Source: Euclidia mi (Eukaryota > Arthropoda > Insecta > Lepidoptera > Erebidae). From it: a stretch of 64,000 nucleotides of DNA. Shown in pieces: positions 38,865-51,774 of this stretch; within the stretch, counting starts at the first letter, position 1; every line of letters begins with the position of its first letter. The position numbers and the translations under genes are program-made. Under the pieces are notes generated by a model. The model worked only from the letters and a program-made list of their open reading frames with translations, had not been told where the DNA came from and searched no databases. Location: the NCBI GenBank assembly GCA_944739405.2, contig OX123186.2:13290995-13354994 (forward strand), read 5' to 3'.

Positions 38865-40560
38865 GATATTCATATAATAATCATATCATTGATTCCCGGA
38901 GGGTTAGTAAACTGAAATAAATACAATGGTTGTCTGAAGGCCAATTCTTATTTTTATAATGGTCCAAACAAAATAAAATCGAAATTATCGGCTATTTTGT
39001 TCAAAACTCAGTTTCTATTTAGTCTCGGTGTCTTACGTATGTCATACAAAGTATTCTTGTATATTAAATGACACTTGAATAATATCGCGACTAGATGTAA
39101 ATTGAACAAATTGACAAATTATAAGTTAACGTCGATCTGTATGTGTCAAATTAGACCATATTGATATTAAATGTAGCAATATAATATTGAGTCAATTCAA
39201 ATTCGTTCAAAGTACAGTTTCGGTGTCTGATAAAATACGAGTAATCGGCCTTCTAAAGTCTAGCGTCTCGTCTGTAAATTTTATTGTAAAAAGCTTCATG
39301 AGTCTTTAAATAACATTTGTGAGATCTCTTATGCAATGCAGATTTCCTCTTATATACAGGGTGTAAAAAGACCCTTAACAAAAACTGAAACCCCATATTG
39401 TACAATCATTACGAACATTTTTTACTTCGGCACCATACCTGGAAAATTATTGTTTCAGGAGATATTGAGGCTCAAAGTTACCTAACAACCTTTGTAATTA
39501 GGTACAAAATCGATCGAATTTGTCCTATACACCCATGGATAAGTAGGTATTTCGGGCATTGCACGCGCGCATTTTTAATAGCGGTATAAAAAATGTGACA
39601 ACTTAAAAAAGATATCGTGTCCCAGGTATTATTTTTGCTTAGTATGACTTGGCATGATATCCACAACGAGTAGACTTCGGCTTGGTGAGATAAGAGGGAA
39701 TCTGATATATGACATACATATGAATTTGAAAAGACAGCGGCGTACGGCTTAGTTTTTAACCTGTGATTCTTTGCGTACTCCAATCTGATTTACCTTTGGA
39801 TAACAAAGAATATCAAAGTAATTATAATGTATTGTCCTTGTCAAAACTGTTTGTGGATTCATATAACAAAAGTCTTCGGTAAAATCAATGATTACAACAA
39901 TCGTTGTTCTGATAGAGTAAGTTCCAATTAGTAGGGGTTCAATAGCTTCACCGAAAACCATACAATATTAAGCATCCTTCATTTAAGTTCGCCTCAAGTG
40001 ATGAAAATATTTTACGTTATGCGGATATTTTATACAAGGTAAAAAGATGCCGCAAAAATAAATAGAAAATACCTTTAAATTCTTGCCGGAGGCCTGTTTC
40101 ACCGGGTTCTTCTGTGAAAGGTACAAATTGCTGTCTACGCGATGGCAGAAATATATTGATGAAATAGGTAAAATTGATTATGTAAATAAAACATACATAT
40201 TTACCTACTTCCTATTTTTATTCTTTTGTATTTGATTGATATGACATACTTTTGTGATTATGTTTGCAGGTTAGGTTAGATTTTTCTATATGAATTCTGC
40301 TGTCATACAGTAAATATATTAAAGGGACAAAAGAAACTAGCTCATTAAAATTATTTAAATGCTTTTAACTATAATACTCACAACGAAGATAATATACTTA
40401 TTGCTTGTCGTGGCAGCACGAATCTACAGGCAATCCTGCGAAAAACCAACAGGATGAAACGGCTAGACCTCTTATTGAACCACGCCATTTTATTAAACAT
40501 CACATCTGAAAAAGGATTACTGTAAAGATGAATTGAAAAACTAAAGTTGTTAGTATATAT
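38865..40560. other. Intergenic, no gene seen
   Basis: AT-rich. A short stretch CAGGGTGTAAAAAGACCC near 39358 looks like a transposon edge, but no partner end is evident. Nothing else is supported. Confidence 0.45.
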
Positions 40561-40561
40561 T

Positions 40562-40645
40562 TTTTTTTATTTATAGACTCACGCCTGTATCCCCGTAGGG
40601 GTAGGCAGAGGTGTAATATTACACCCATATTTCGCCATTATTTAG
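40562..40645 (-). mobile_element. SINE family A 3' tail fragment
   Basis: Minus strand: TGGCGAAATATGGGTGTAAT, ACACCTCTGCCTACCCC, TACGGGGATACAGGCGTGAG, TCTATAAATAAA. Only the last 80 bp of the SINE are present, or it could be the tail of the partner LINE. Confidence 0.75.
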
Positions 40646-40649
40646 CATT

Positions 40650-43600
40650 AGTAATGTAATATAATCATATTTTCAAAAGACAATAGTATTGTTTTATAAT
40701 AGGTTACTTTTGTAAGGTTTATTTAAAATAAACCTAGAAGGGCTTTGAAGCAAACAGATAGCAAAAAGTAGGTCCTTAAATGTCTGAATAAGTACAGGTA
40801 ATTCAAATAAAATATCATTATTAACGGATTCTTTTCAAATACGCACTGAGTATAGGCGTTGAATTCGTAGAAACTGTTGGTCTTATACAAATATGCGAGA
40901 AAACGAAGATTCTTTATTATAAAACACACCAGAATACTCACCACTGTTTTACACACATACGTATACCATACAATGTACAAAAACAAAATAAGATTATTTA
41001 TAAATACATAATGCAGCCCTGTCGTAACCCGACTACCGTGTCTACCTTTGACTAAGTAGAAGCCAATTTTTAACCACACAATACAACACATTCATAAAAA
41101 GAACTTAAACCACTGCCTGTTCTAATATTACCGTAAGGGTTTGTATACACTCCATACACAGGAGCGATATTAAGCGATCCACCAATGCTCTGACGAGAAC
41201 GGCGCAATACGTAGACATTAGTCTACCTAGTTTCTGGTCACTTCATAGTAGAACAAATTAACATGTAACTAAAAAATAAAGCCTTCTTGTCGACGTGTGT
41301 GTTCCTTGACTTTCTATGGACTTGGATGACATGACTATTGTACAGAACATTACCAACTTGTATTTTATTCCAGCGATGAGCAATTTATAGGCTCCATATT
41401 TATTGCTTTCCTTCTTTCGTACAATTTCGAAACTAGGGTCAGTTTCCTGTCTTGCGATGTCCTAACGCATAGAATTAAAAACCAAACTTCAACGGCTCTT
41501 TGATATAATGGTATAATGTTGTAACATCTCCTTTTTAAAATATACAAACATAACCTATATAACATAATTCGGATGTAACCAAATATAAAACGGTCTATCA
41601 ACACAAAATAGCGATCGAAATACAAGCATTACAAACCTACATTCCCTGCAAATCCATTGCCAATTTTCAGTTCAACCTCTATCCCTCATAATGAAACCGC
41701 TCCCTGTTTCAAACACCGCAACTGCTCTTGTGTTCATGTCTGACATTTCACTAAATGCGAAAATAATTCGTTCGGGAACCGTAGCGCATAGTTTCGCGCC
41801 AATCGCCAAAACAATAGGAATTCCCTTTGTCGAAATTCAAATGATAGATATAATTCCCATCGGCGTATTGGTTAGCCATTATTATTAGATGTGGGTTCAT
41901 GGTGTTATTGTTTTGCTACGAAGGATGAGAATATATGATCCATAAAATTAACCCATGGGGTTGGACGTAGTTTTATAAGAAAGAGTCATATTTCTTTGTA
42001 TATGGATCTGATAGTATAGGGATAAGTCAAAGAATTGAAGAGGCAATTCCTGGCAGAACAATACACTCCAATATTGTAAGTTCAGTTTACTTCTAGGAAT
42101 GTTTTAATTTCTATCATTACAGCTTATTTATCTTATAAATCTCGGTACCTACTCGTATCTGTGCAACACAATACACGAACATTATACTTCATTTAAACGA
42201 ACACACACGGTGGTCATCACTAACTGATTTATCGCAAAGGGCTTCTTTCTTATGACCAAGTAGGTAAATACAAAATAGTAAAAACATGAAATATAATAAA
42301 TAAATACTCACCCATCATCATATACGCGTGTATTCATAGGAGGTTTTTTATTAGTTGCTCACTAAACTTAATGAAAGCCGTGCCGTATCCCCTGTTTTGT
42401 TTTTTTGTCGATCAAACCTTTTGAGACTTTCCCTGCAAGTTCTCTATCTTTTAGGTTTTGTTAAGTTAAAGGCTAAGAAGAAAAAAGATGTAATTTTATT
42501 CCAGGCAAATTAAACCACCACTCACAAATACCATCAACACAACTCTTCAACTGAGCTGTGCCCAAAGACATTAAGAACCGGCTTCTAAGGGTAAGAATTT
42601 TCATGTTTTCTAAAGATATAATATACGAAGAAGAGCACTGGTATCTGGGATGAAACATGACTTGCTGTACCGCTGTATCTAAAAGACTACATCACCAACC
42701 TGATTTGTTTTTCAGGTAATACGGTTCTGCAATTCGCATTCCTTAGGGAATCACTGTATAAACCCCGTCCATTGCTTTGTTTTCTGTTAAGGATCACAAA
42801 ACGTTTTTTCGAAGATCTCTTAGTATAAATACAATACTGATTAACTATAACTGATAGCAAAATTATGTGTTATTCGTAATTTAATTAAAAATTCGGTGAT
42901 GCTTTCACAACCACACAAATATATGGAATACCGAGATGAGCCTCGTGGTTTCACTCGCTGTTTCCTATAGCAAAACTTTATTTTCCTTTATGCTTGTCTT
43001 CTAAGAAGTCGTTAATAGTGTATGTGCGGAACTGCTCAACCGCTGCTCATGATAATGATGTATTAGTACATTATAATAATATAACAGCACATTATAATCT
43101 TTCTTAAATACCTTTTAAAGAGTAACGGAACTTTAAAGACAAGCTAACTTTGAATAACCTCTGTAGAAAATCCGATTTACTTACCCGTAAACATCAATAA
43201 GTTACTCCCTATCGTTAGTCCAAACTAGAACAGAAAAACTTTCGTGACCTAAGCATAAAGCTCATTAAAGTACCGTCTGCAGCCCACGTCTAATGATAAG
43301 TAATGCAAAAATCTGGAACAACCTCTGTAAACACAATGTCAAGCGGGCTATAATTAGGTAACAAACTTTTTTTTTGTTCCTAATCTTGTTAGAGGACATA
43401 TTTGTTAGACCTAACCCTGTGGGCGTAGAACATGGGGCCACCTGAAATTAAATCTGGGGCTTTATGTTGGGTTTGAAGTAGAGCAAACGGTGAATATGGG
43501 GTAGCAACTTTTAGGAATCGAGAAATGAAATCTAGTAGATATCTGAATTGGAACAATTTGGAAAAGTTAAAGTTATGCGAAGTGATGAAAATAAAAATTA

Positions 43601-44835
43601 TATACATGACATTGTTTATTGTGAAGTGATTGATGTCTATGATCCAACACATAGAATAAAACCTGTAGAAGTTCTTCTAAGGCTTAAAGTAAAAATTGAC
43701 TAGTATCAAAACTTGAATGAGTAGGTCTCTATAGTATTTGAATACCTCAAATCCCGTTTAGTTTGGTTCGTATATTTGCTTCTCACGGAAACAAATGAAT
43801 TCGTATTTTTAATCTGTCACAACACGGAAAAAACGTCTTAATCATAAAAGCATTTGATTTTGGAACTAGAAGGTGATCATTTGTTTGACATAACCCCACG
43901 CACGTTTTGTACACAAACAGGCAAGTGTCCATTATATAGGTCTATTTCGCGATATTTCGTGCCATATGTTTCAATGATCGTTACACTTATCTGGACGTGT
44001 TTGGTGTACAAGTGAACGCAATACGATCTTTATGACAATTACTGCTGGATGAAAGTTTGCTTGTGAAATGTTTCTGTTTATATTGTAATAGCTTTTCCCT
44101 ATGCGCCCGCATGAACATACTTTAAACCTATTTTTACTACCTTATTGAGAGAATTTTCAAATATTAGTGCTCCTCTATTTTAGCTAACGGTCAATAGTTT
44201 TATCCGTGCGTGTTTGTCAGTCAGTAATGGTTCTTCCATTCCGGTATATTGATTTAATCTAAGCTGACATTATTCTAACAATAATATCGATATAATACTA
44301 GTCACTAGCATATATCTTAAAGATATAAAAATGCATTAAGCTCACAAGCACGGAATATATTTTTATTAGCTTATAAAATATACTACTACTACAAATAACT
44401 TTACGCTCCCATTTGCCATAGCTAGAGGAAAACCCAGAATGCGGCGTAATTAAGACCGTGGTCGAAAAATGCCCGCCGTTATTTATAGGGTTATCAACGT
44501 TGACGTCATATCTGTAAATGACGTTGACAGCCATCTTATTCATCGGGAAAAATCGAAGAGATTTGTCTTCTACTGAAATGTGGGCGAAAGTGGCTCGGGA
44601 AATGCGAAAATTTATAGCACGACGAACAAGAATGCGGACGCGAAATCACTTTTGCATGAATTACTGTACTTTGCATAGCAGTAGAGTTGTTTTTATTATA
44701 GTTATAGGCCATATAGACTCAATGTTTTCTTTATGTGGACACTAACTGGAAAATATCTTTATTGATAGAGTTGGTGTGTGCTTATACATCCGTTACATGA
44801 CAGACGAAGAATACAAATTGTCGGCACCATATTTC
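40650..44835. other. Long intergenic stretch, no gene seen
   Basis: 4.2 kb of AT-rich DNA. Open frames (for example 40723-41091 minus, 43389-43652 minus, 44518-44745 plus) have no recognisable domain, poor composition and no splice context, so I leave them out. No transposon ends recognised. Confidence 0.45.
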
Positions 44836-45215
44836 ATTCCGTGGGTGTCGAAAGAGACAACTTAGGTTTTTTTTTATAGACTCACGCCTTTATCTTCGAA
44901 GGGGTAGGCAGCGATTTAATATTACACCCACATTTCGCCATGAATTTTTAGGTCCCACGTAATAGGGGGCGAGGCTATTGCCGTTACCGGGCACATCACC
45001 AGACTCCGTGCTGTTACTGTAAAACCCAGTAACACTTTTGCACGACCTGGGAATTGAACTCGGGACCTCAAACCAGCAGTCACATACGCTATCCACTGAA
45101 CCAGAGAGGCAGTCTCGTGAAAATACTTAGGAAAATACATAAAGAAATCTAGTAGTATCTTAGCGATGAGACAGCATACTCGACATCGAACTCTAAGTCA
45201 ACCCATCTGACCAGC
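44836..45215 (+). repeat. GGGTGTCGTAAGA-type repeat split by a SINE
   Basis: CCGTGGGTGTCGAAAGAGAC at about 44840 resumes after the SINE at 45125 with ACTTAGGAAAATACATAAAG, ending ACTCGACATCGAACTCTAAG and CTGACCAGCGAGG. The two halves together match the copies at 10120 and 31275. Confidence 0.65.
44867..45124 (-). mobile_element. tRNA-SINE family A, minus strand, TSD
   Basis: Minus strand: GACTGCCTCTCTGGTTCAGT (A box), a degenerate B box GAGTTCAATTCCCAGG, GTTACTGGGTTTTACAG, AGCACGGAGTCTGG, TTACGTGGGACC, and tail CTACCCCTTCGAAGATAAAG. The direct repeat ACTTAGG (44860-44866 and 45125-45131) is a likely target duplication, and the SINE splits an older repeat. Confidence 0.85.
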
Positions 45216-45219
45216 GAGG

Positions 45220-46570
45220 TATAAGTATAGACTAATCCTCACATTGACTCACAATTTTATAAGGACGCAAATAAAAATAGTTATATGTCCAATAGTGGAC
45301 GCCAAAAGCCTGTATTATCATGTGCCCCTATATCCGATCAGAATATAAATTTGAAGGATATCTACTGCCCAATTAAATCAACATTATAACGTGTATTTCA
45401 AACTAAATGCAGTAATGTAAAAGTAAATAACAAATCTGTATAAGTAAATAAAAAGGCTCCTGGGATATTGCCAATAACTTTTTTCGGATAAAAAGTAGAC
45501 ATAGAGCACACAGCAAGACCCCGCTAAGCCTAGATTTCGCTTAAACCTGGACAGTCGAATTGACGTCGTTGCACAAGCTTATTTTCATTGCAGTTTATTT
45601 GGGATTCCTTTTAGGAGCTGTTTACGAAAAAATGTTTCCAATCTTATAAATATTTTTTTTTCAAATTAGCACCCTAAAAAGTGCGAGCAAACCCTTCAAC
45701 CTTTTTAATTTATACATTGTATAAGTATAACCTCAATTACTTATAAAAAGTTCAAACAAACCTTTTAACATTTTTCATTTATAATTTACACAATTTTATA
45801 AGCTCAAGTTACGGATATTCGTAATATCTTGAGAATAAACAATCGTTTTAGACTATCGTCCAACCGAGCATTCCACGAAACTCCCTAAATAGTCCTTACC
45901 TTAATTTCAAAGCTCATTTGTAGCCGTAAATATAATTCACTTGCCCAACCCCTTGCGACTAAAAGCTTACATACAAATCAGGGTTGATTGTCAAAAATTA
46001 ATTTAATGCATGACATGTTCGTTGCCATTAGAGCTCACTGTGACGTGTGACACGAACGGAACGCATTTGGTTATTAAGCGTGTTATGACGTTTTATTTTT
46101 TAGAATATTTTACTGCTGGAGGTTTTTACCATGTAGGTTTCACGTATGTATGTCAGCGAGTGGGTAGGTAATGATTGTTATGACATTATTAACCGACGTG
46201 AAAAAGGAGGACATTATCAATTCGTCGGCTTTTTTGTGTGATTTGCATGCTGGTGCTTCCAGTGTGGTCCTATATAAATATGATCAAGATCTGACGAGTG
46301 GTTTTTGACTTATCCGTAATATGAGTACCTTCAGTAGCCTGATTATTGTCTATCCCATAGAATAAAGCAAAAGATCAGTCGGCCGTTACTTTATTAATCA
46401 AGCTAATATTCCGTTGAATTTATTGAAACCAGTAAGAGACCCCAGACTCCAACGTAGAAGTCTTGGATATGGTAGGTGTAAGAATAGGATTCTGATGAAA
46501 GCGCATATTTATTCACAATGTTTCATCGTGAGTGCTTCAGATTTTTTTATTACGTACGGTAAGACATAAG
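45220..46570. other. Intergenic with one repeat start
   Basis: No gene. At about 46190-46310 the sequence TTAACCGACGTGAAAAAGG, then ATTCGTCGGC, then ATGCTGGTGCTTCCAGTGTG matches the start of the AACCGACTTC-type repeat seen in minus orientation at 30180-30716. Confidence 0.5.
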
Positions 46571-46579
46571 GTCAGTTTT

Positions 46580-46850
46580 CATGGTTGCGCTCATGGCGAG
46601 ACTTGGCTTGCCGTTCGTAACAGATCTGCATTAAGCAACGCTTGCACAGGTACACAACCTGGATGGGTGACCGTGTGTGGCATTTATATCTGAGCGCTAC
46701 CGTGCTTCGGAGGGTACGTAATGCTGTCGGTCCCGGTTCTTGTCTAAGGATAAGGATCGTTAGGCCATGTCGGAGGCCTTCGGGCGGCCTGAAAACTCCG
46801 ATACCAGAGTTGGCCATACGCTCACACGAAAAACAAAAAACAAACAATGG
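46580..46850 (+). mobile_element. 5S rRNA-derived SINE, copy 1
   Basis: The head resembles 5S rRNA: CTTGGCTTGCCGTTCGTAAC, then TTAAGCAACGCTTGCACAGG (A-box region) and CCTGGATGGGTGACCGTGTG (C-box region). The body is non-5S (GAGCGCTACCGTGCTTCGG, CGGTCCCGGTTCTTG, GGCCTTCGGGCGGCCTGAAA) and ends in an A/C-rich tail (ACGAAAAACAAAAAACAAAC). Copy 2 at 56698-56915 matches throughout. This fits the SINE3 class, transcribed by RNA polymerase III from an internal 5S-type promoter. Confidence 0.8.
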
Positions 46851-47454
46851 TGCTTTTCCGTTATTTTAATAAAAGACAACTAAGGGATACTTCCAGAACT
46901 AACATAGCGTAGACCCAAAATATTCATTTCACAGGAACTCAATTTACTTATTCTTTTATTTTATAATATTATTAATTGATATAGAGTTTTGCAGTTAACC
47001 TTGAACCAAGGATGCCTTTATAATGAAAACAACAACAAGACGAGTGAATTGACATATCAGTTCAATAACCTTCGCGTTACCGCACCATAATGCGCTGTTT
47101 AAGCCAACGTTTTCAGAATATTCATACTTCAACTTCAACCCGATGCTTCGGAGCACGTAAATTATTACTAAAACTGTTGCACGTAAACTATCTGCACTTA
47201 CGTTACGCCAGCACACGTTTACAAATCCAAACTGACGTCAAACACGTATTTCATAAAACTAACGAAGCTTAAATTCTGTAAAATATTTAAACGCCACACA
47301 AACAGGGCTGGCTCACATTGTACAACAGTTTTGCATAAAGAGCTCTTTACAATATGTACGTTATGGAAACTTTGGTATGTTGGCGTTCTACTCGGATACT
47401 AGTCCAACTCGCGATTCTTGTGAAATTGGGCTTATGCTCTCGATTTTCATTGCT

Positions 47455-47525
47455 GATAGTCTAGCGATCGAATAGCATTGCGAACTGAAGTGATGCAAGT
47501 TCGATTCCATACACGATTACCACTT
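47455..47525 (+). repeat. tRNA-SINE head fragment
   Basis: TAGTCTAGCGATCGAATAGC followed by GCAAGTTCGATTCCATACAC: A- and B-box-like blocks at tRNA-SINE spacing, no body. Confidence 0.45.
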
Positions 47526-48227
47526 CGAGAGATAGATACCCATAATATGTTATTATTCTATACACAAAAAATATGCACCGCACAGACTATGATTTTTAAT
47601 GGGTTCTCTATACATTTATGAAGTCCTCGCGATGCAGAGATAAAGGGTCAGTGCGATTTGACATTTAATGCAACACACATTATCACAGTCTGGTACATAA
47701 TAATTTCTACCTTGGATGTACCTGACATACTACTAGGCACGAGCCTCTTCTCATTATGGGAAGGGTTAGTCCATAGACCTCCACGCTGGAGAAATTGGGG
47801 TTGGTAAACTTCATATATTGTCTTTACTGTCAGACATACAGGTTTGCTCACGATGACTTCCTTAACCAATTGCAGCGTTTGTTATACCTTTGTAAGTCAT
47901 ATAATTTATTTAAGTTAACCAAGTATGGTACTCTGAAAAATTAAGAATAGCAGTGTGGACGTAGCATAGACGCGGTTTCTTGACGACACGAGACCGCGGG
48001 AACGACAATTTCAGTACCTTAGCAGAGGACTGATGTGTTGCCATTTCTCACAACTTCCCTCCAACTGCCCACCATATTTTAATCTGTAAAATGTGTCAGC
48101 TGTGGTGATGTTTTTTGTTTGTAATATTGGTTGTATTATTTTTAATGTCTGAAACGAATATGCCGGCAATATACATCTGCTATTTTTCCAATGTTTATAA
48201 TATTATTAGGTAGAAGTCTCAACAACC

Positions 48228-48310
48228 TTTGTGCTCGAGCAGTACTACAGCGTGATAGCAACTGTTAAATCATAAAGACTCGGGTTCGATTCATGTGGCG
48301 AGATCTTCTG
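48228..48310 (+). repeat. tRNA-SINE head fragment
   Basis: AGCAGTACTACAGCGTGATA followed by CGGGTTCGATTCATGTGGCG. B box near-perfect; body not recognised. Confidence 0.45.
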
Positions 48311-49204
48311 CTAAGAGTTATGTGATAGGTGGTTGGGTCACAAAGATGACGGTGTTACACGCCAGTGCCCCGCCAAGCACGTTAAGCAGTTGTTCCTGCG
48401 ACCAATTTCTCTTCAGTCATGCAGGATATGCCATCCCATAGGACAATGAGAGTAAAGGGGAAAGAGTTCACTTATATTATTTACGCACACACTTATGCAC
48501 TAAAATGTTATGTCCTGCGCAGTTGGACTTTGCCTGTTGAGACTAACGGCAATAGATGTATGTAGTTCTGAAGTACATATTAAGTAGCTGTACATATAAA
48601 TTAGTAATGTATTATAAATAAGAATCAATAAAGATTTACGTACGTATGAAAACTGTTTATGTATATATGAAAATCGAAACCAGGTTCATAATAACAAAGA
48701 CAAGCACTATATCTTAAAAATAAAGTCCTAACTTAATAAAAGTTTCAACGCTATTTTTTATCAAACAAAGAAAGTGGTTAGCAATGTACAGTATAGAGGA
48801 CCATTTCTGAGAATCTTAGATAGTTAAAAATCTTCAAAACGAAACCAATTTTAATTTGCAGCCTTCATTTAAAGTTTAATTTAGCGGACGAGACTTTATT
48901 TAATTTACGTGTCTAGCAAGAGAAATGGTTCTAAGAATTTATTTTTCTGCAACTCATGTAGAATATTATGTTAAATATAAAATTGCTAAAAAGTTTGCAA
49001 CGATTTCAAATAGAATGCAGCATGTCCTATTTGCAGGATTTTTAACAGTTCCATAATTATGCTAAGAAAGCAAGACAAAATTACAAGATGGCCAAATTTC
49101 AACAATTAAAATCTCGAAATCAAAATTACCACTTTTACTATAGGAAATATATGTAGCTTATTTAGCAGAGATTGACTACATCATGTGAATATTACTTTTG
49201 TCGT

Positions 49205-49620
49205 CATATTTTCATCATCATCGGCCTGCCAGAGTTCACTGCTGGATGTAAGCCTCTCCGATGGCACGCCACTGAGCTCGATTTTCGGCTCTTCATGTCC
49301 TGCCGCAAGCAGCGATAGCTGAGTGGAGAGGGACCAACAGACTGCTACGCACTGGGTCTCGGGTTCGAATCCACGGCTTGCACCTATGACTTTTCGGAAT
49401 TAAGTGCGTATTAAATTGTTAATTATCGCTTGCTTATCGGTGAAAGAAAACATCGTGAGGAAACCTGCGTGTCTAAGAGTTCTCCATGATGTTCTCGAAA
49501 GACATGTAAAGTCTGCCAACCCGCACTTGGCCAGCGTGGTGGACTATGGCCTTACCCTTCTCATAGTGAGAAGAGGCCCGTGCCCAGCAGTGGGACAGTA
49601 TAAAGGGCTGATGATTATGA
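49205..49620 (+). mobile_element. tRNA-SINE family C, plus strand
   Basis: Starts with a CATCATCATCGGCC block and CACTGCTGGATGTAAGCCTC. It then has a tRNA-like head (GCAGCGATAGCTGAGTGGAG and GTCTCGGGTTCGAATCC) and the conserved body GAAAGAAAACATCGTGAGGA, AACCTGCGTGTC, AACCCGCACTTGGCCAGCG, GTGGACTATGGCC, GAGGCCCGTGCCCAGCAGTG. It ends with GATGATTATGAT. This is a well-known lepidopteran SINE organisation; the first 90 bp may belong to an older neighbouring repeat. Confidence 0.75.
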
Positions 49621-49884
49621 TTTCCAGCCGCTGCCAGGTACCTTGCGTATATCGTCACTCCTTGTAGCCGTACTACATGCACATTACTTGGGTAATGTGT
49701 CATCATTTAAGATATACACTGTCACGCTAATATTACACGTAATTAATGCACATCATGCCTGTAGTTTACTAGCCACTAACTAACTCATAGAGAGAGTACC
49801 TTAAGAATTTTTGAGTTTTACAAAATAACAGAATTGGAGAGGTCAAGATGATATTTTTATGTTTCTTTCTTTTATGAAATAGTC

Positions 49885-50062
49885 AGCTAACTAGCAGACG
49901 GATCGCCTGATAGTAAACGAATATCGGCGGCCATAGACACAAGTAACACCGGAGGAGCCACAAGTGCGTTGCCGCCCTTTTCGTAAGGAAGAGGTATAGG
50001 AGGAGGAAGAGTGGTATGAGGGGGAAGCAATAGGGGATGGAAGGTCGTAAATAATAAAGTCA
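49885..50062 (-). repeat. Interspersed repeat, copy 2
   Basis: Contains GCAGACGGATCGCCTGATAG, ACAAGTGCGTTGCCGCCC and a purine-rich GGAAGAGGTATAGGAGGAGG block. It is the reverse complement of the repeat at 7630-7805. Confidence 0.6.
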
Positions 50063-50416
50063 GTTACGATGGAAAGTCCTCGGGGATGAACTTTAGAATA
50101 AAATAATTTATAAAAATAAAATTTAGCTTTCATACTATACCGAATACACCTGGGAGTCCGCCGTAACGGTACGATAGCCTTTCAATTATTTAAATTTAAC
50201 ACTAAGGCGGGACTTAAGAGGCTACCGAAGGCAAAAATTGTTAGTTTAATTAATGTTTAGAGTGATCGTTATCTATTTTTAAGGTCTTTAGGAAACTTTC
50301 AAGTTATTTTTACAGGACTTAAGGGTATTTAAAATTTAGTACCTATGTTATTTATTGATATGGAAAGTGCTCATAGAAATGGTTGATGTACGAGTCGTGT
50401 TCCATTAAACAATAGG

Positions 50417-50428
50417 TCCACCACAAAT
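50417..50428 (+). repeat. 12-bp target duplication, left
   Basis: TCCACCACAAAT, repeated exactly at 51038-51049 on the other side of the GC-rich poly(A) retroposon. Confidence 0.85.
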
Positions 50429-51037
50429 CCCCCCCGTGGGATCTCCACCTTGTCGTGGTGGGGGGGCTCAGTAACCGTGGATTGGTTACCCGCGGTGAAG
50501 CTAAGAGGGATCCAGGAGGGGACGCTCTGCGTGGGCTTGACGGGGCCTGTGCAGGATGCGTCCAACGGTGCGGGTGCGGGGGACAGTTCTGTCTGTCCCT
50601 CGCAGTCGGGTGCGGTCGCGGGAGGAGAGGCGTGTCGGTGTTGCGTTGCCACGCGCCCTATCTCCCGCGACCAAATGGAGGCGCACCATTCGATGCGTCG
50701 CGGTGGGGCCGCAGAGGAAGTGGAGATGCGGTGTTGCGTTGCCGTCTTCCCTATCTTCTGCGGCAGCTGAGTGTTTTGGCGGCGGAGCCTTAATCCGGAC
50801 CTTAATCCGCCGCCAAGGGAGTTTTGTTCGGAGCCCGCCTGACCATTTGGCGGGCCAATACCCGTCGGGGGTAGCGACGAATGCTTATGTGAATCCCTAC
50901 CCTCCGACACACGGGTACATGAGGAACACGTGTTGGTTTTTAGTCAGTAAGAGTCTGACAGTCCCCTTCGTCCTTCTCCCGGGGCGGAGGGACTCCATGA
51001 GGATTTTCCAACCCGACACCAAAAAAAAAAAAAAGAT
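50429..51037 (+). mobile_element. GC-rich poly(A) retroposon, 609 bp
   Basis: A GC-rich insert (CCCCCCGTGGGATC at the start, GATCCAGGAGGGGACG inside, TAATCCGCCGCCAAGGGAG later) ends with 14 A residues at 51022-51035. It is flanked by a perfect 12-bp direct duplication (50417-50428 and 51038-51049). Overlapping open frames in several phases (for example 50371-50910 minus) come from base composition, not from coding. It is a processed retroposon: either the 5'-truncated end of a GC-rich LINE or a SINE whose parent I do not recognise. Confidence 0.85.
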
Positions 51038-51054
51038 CCACCACAAATAGCTTA

Positions 51055-51770
51055 GCTTGATTTATTTTAATGTACAAATAAAATTAAAGTAGAACAACTT
51101 GGATTTATAATATTATATTATTATATTTGTAGGAACATTTTTGGTTTTTGTCCTGGGCAAGTTTGTATGTTTGATAAAATATAAGAAGCTAAACTATTTT
51201 GTGTTATAAATAAATTAATATACATATGTGTATGATAACTGAAAACGCTCGCAATAAAATACTATATTAACCTACTTCGCGTGAGATGATAGATAAATAT
51301 TTATTAATTTCGCATCCCAGGTGCTGAAATCCTATTTCATTTTTCACTACATTCACAATAATTTTGTACATAATGTCTTTAAGATAGGAACAACTTTATT
51401 TAAACATAATTATAGTATATTTTGCGACAGTTGTTTTTCAATCAAGTAAACAAGATTGTAGGAATTCATTTCAAGGTGAATTGAAGTAAACGAAAAACAG
51501 TATTTCCTCGACTTACTTAAAATGCCACGCAGGTCAACGCACATTTTGGGTTATAGAAAGACAAATCGACAACAGAAAACTTTAGAAAGAGGGCAAAATG
51601 GACGACAGCATTGCAAGCGAAGATGAATTTATTTCAATACGAATACAAATGAGATTGAAGTTTGTAAACTTGTGCCAACCTTCAGCAATCGGTTTGACGT
51701 ATTCAGTAGTTTTGTTACGTAATATTACCAGCAATCTTTATTTATAATAATATGTTTTTTTGTACGACTT
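51055..51770. other. Intergenic, no gene seen
   Basis: AT-rich with no supported feature. Confidence 0.5.
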
Positions 51771-51774
51771 CCAC

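Larger units (their letters stand above)
46870..49200. other. Intergenic with two SINE-head fragments
   Basis: No gene. tRNA-like B boxes occur at about 47500-47512 (AGTTCGATTCCAT) and 48281-48294 (GGGTTCGATTCATG), each preceded by a weak A box 50-60 bp upstream; they are fragments of tRNA-derived SINEs (see next entries). 46870-46885 (GACAACTAAGGGATAC) is a scrap of the GGGTGTCGTAAGA-type repeat. Confidence 0.5.

Noticed and set aside
39350..39480. Possible transposon end (CAGGGTGTAAAAAGACCC)
   Set aside because: No inverted partner end found within several kilobases.
40723..41091. 122-codon minus-strand frame
   Set aside because: Cys/Phe/Tyr/Leu-rich low-complexity translation of AT-rich DNA, no start context, no homology pattern.
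44518..44745. 75-codon plus-strand frame with ATG after a TGACGTCA-like site
   Set aside because: No domain and no splice or conservation evidence; the CRE-like motif alone is not enough.
50371..51050. Several overlapping long frames on both strands
   Set aside because: High GC makes stops rare; the frames have no domain, conflict with each other and lie inside a poly(A) retroposon.
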